This document shows positions 63,017 through 64,000 of a stretch of DNA of 64,000 nt, in pieces. The position numbers were made by a program, and so were the translations under genes. The stretch covers positions 62,001 through 126,000 of the forward strand of contig CAMLKK010000004.1 of NCBI GenBank assembly GCA_946480715.1. The letters are read 5' to 3'. Positions within the stretch are counted from its first letter, which is position 1, and each line of letters opens with the position of its first letter. Under the pieces are notes generated by a model that worked only from the letters and a program-made list of their open reading frames with translations, was not told the origin of the DNA and ran no database searches. The stretch is from an uncultured Bacteriovorax sp. (lineage in GTDB: Bacteria; Bdellovibrionota; Bacteriovoracia; Bacteriovoracales; Bacteriovoracaceae).

Positions 63017-64000
63017 ATGGGACTTTTTAACGATCGATTAAAATCAAGCAACAATAAAACTCAAGTGCCGGTATGGTTCATGCGCCAGGCAGGTCGCTAC
63101 CACTCTCATTATCAGAACATCAAAAAAGATTCTGATTTCATGACAATGTGTAAAGACCCTAAACTTGCTTGTGAAATTACAATGGGACCAATTCGGGATT
63201 TTGATTTCGATGCGGCCATTTTGTTTTCAGATCTTCTTTTCCCATTAGAGCAAATGGGATTAGGTTTAACGTATGCACCAGGTCCGATTCTTCAAAATAA
63301 AATTGAAACCCTGGCGGACTTAAAACAATGTAAAATGATCGCTCCTGCCGATTCTTATTATAAATTTCAAAAGGACGCGACTGTCCTTCTTCGCGCGGAA
63401 CTTCCGAAAACAAAATCACTTCTAGGATTCGTTGGAGCGCCTTGGACGCTTTATACTTATGCTGTTGAAGGTTCGCATGCCGGAGCACTTACAAACTCTA
63501 AAAAAGGTTTCTACGATGGCCGTTGGCAAGGATTCGTAGAAATGCTTCTTCCTAATCTTCTAACCGAAATGTCGCTTCAGGCACAAGGCGGAGCCGATGC
63601 TGTTTGTCTTTTTGATACGGCCGTTGGTGAACTTATGTTCAATGACTTCAAAGAATTCATTTTGCCGGTATTACGTAAAGTGACGGCGGATTTTAAGAAA
63701 CTTCATCCGAATACGAAAGTCGTTTATTATTCAAAACTCACTCACATGAATTACCTTGAAGAGATTCAGGATAAAAATATCGATGTCCTAGGTATCGACT
63801 GGCGCATGTCACTTCCGGAAGCGCTCAAACGTTTTTCAAAAGACTATTACATTCAAGGGAACTTCGATCCTTCTTACCTGCACTATGCGTGGCCGCAAGT
63901 AGAAGAGAAATTAAAACAATTCTGGGCGCCGCTTGCTGATAGTGGACTTGATCTTAATAAATGGATTTGCGGTTTAGGACATGGAGTTCTTCAACAAACT
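63017..64000 (+). CDS. hemE: Uroporphyrinogen decarboxylase (3' end cut by window)
   Basis: Decarboxylates uroporphyrinogen III to coproporphyrinogen III. 328 codons are visible of about 340-360. Family signature PVWFMRQAGRY (about 19-29) near the N-terminus, and the substrate-binding FSDLLFP and GNFDP motifs. It follows the regulator by 7 bases and belongs to the same operon. The stop codon lies beyond the window. Confidence 0.95.
   Translation, partial: MGLFNDRLKSSNNKTQVPVWFMRQAGRYHSHYQNIKKDSDFMTMCKDPKLACEITMGPIRDFDFDAAILFSDLLFPLEQMGLGLTYAPGPILQNKIETLADLKQCKMIAPADSYYKFQKDATVLLRAELPKTKSLLGFVGAPWTLYTYAVEGSHAGALTNSKKGFYDGRWQGFVEMLLPNLLTEMSLQAQGGADAVCLFDTAVGELMFNDFKEFILPVLRKVTADFKKLHPNTKVVYYSKLTHMNYLEEIQDKNIDVLGIDWRMSLPEALKRFSKDYYIQGNFDPSYLHYAWPQVEEKLKQFWAPLADSGLDLNKWICGLGHGVLQQT

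Noticed and set aside
1..64000. CRISPR arrays, tRNA or rRNA genes, insertion sequences
   Set aside because: No spaced direct repeats, cloverleaf sequences, transposase frames or terminal repeats were found by reading the intergenic gaps, all of which are under 300 bases.

Overview
The window looks like chromosomal core and accessory DNA of a Gram-negative bacterium, most likely from the Bdellovibrionota (a Bacteriovorax/Peredibacter-like lineage). Reasons: AT-rich DNA, many Sec-signal proteins and lipoproteins, outer-membrane barrels, BamB, PlsB, TatA and ZnuABC-type genes, a sigma-54-activator-like protein with PilZ and GAF domains, and an unusual mixture of proteobacterial housekeeping genes with fused or enlarged versions. 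This placement is inference from gene content only. No rRNA, tRNA, CRISPR, insertion sequence or prophage was seen, and no gene-free stretch exceeds 300 bases.

Layout. 1-9.6 kb: a 3'-cut PilZ-GAF-AAA+ regulator, a divergent M14 carboxypeptidase / RimK-like ATP-grasp pair, a secreted phospholipase D, an iron-storage operon (bfd-bfr-MBL hydrolase), and two secreted proteins sharing an unrecognised repeated domain. 9.7-18.5 kb: an accessory cluster with a di-iron protein and FabD-like acyltransferase (+ strand) converging on a tight - strand set: ferrochelatase-MFS fusion, fatty-acid-hydroxylase/GH3 fusion, enolase-superfamily epimerase-like enzyme and ICMT-type methyltransferase. I read this as a candidate undescribed pathway that hydroxylates, activates, conjugates and methylates a lipid- or amino-acid-derived product. 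18.5-25.2 kb: queF, tatA, a MurQ/GKRP-like double-SIS protein with a lone receiver protein, khpA-rpsP-ffh-HAD operon, and dusB. 25.2-32.5 kb: a secreted coiled-coil protein and a 1720-residue cysteine-rich lipoprotein. 32.5-37.3 kb: a znuABC-like importer, a thioesterase, a secreted protein and an EEP-family nuclease/phosphatase. 37.4-40.3 kb: speA and a deoxyhypusine-synthase-like gene (polyamine metabolism). 40.5-48.5 kb: lipoprotein, bamB, yfgM-like, two barrels, der with a large acidic insertion, era and rnc. 48.7-57.6 kb: an integrase-like protein with an eroded active site, a secreted coiled-coil protein, a transaldolase-family aldolase, a metzincin lipoprotein, the infC-rpmI-rplT set, plsB and a CBS-less guaB/guaC-family gene. 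57.7-64 kb: a haem operon hemA-hemCD-hemL-histidine kinase-response regulator-hemE (cut by the window end).

How they work together: haem and iron is a recurring theme (hemA/CD/L/E, a ferrochelatase fused to an exporter-like MFS domain, bacterioferritin and its ferredoxin), with a two-component system embedded in the haem operon. Envelope biogenesis is the second theme (BamB, YfgM-like, barrels, lipoproteins, PlsB, PLD). Translation and RNA genes (infC, rpmI, rplT, rpsP, khpA, ffh, era, der, rnc, dusB, queF) form the conserved backbone.
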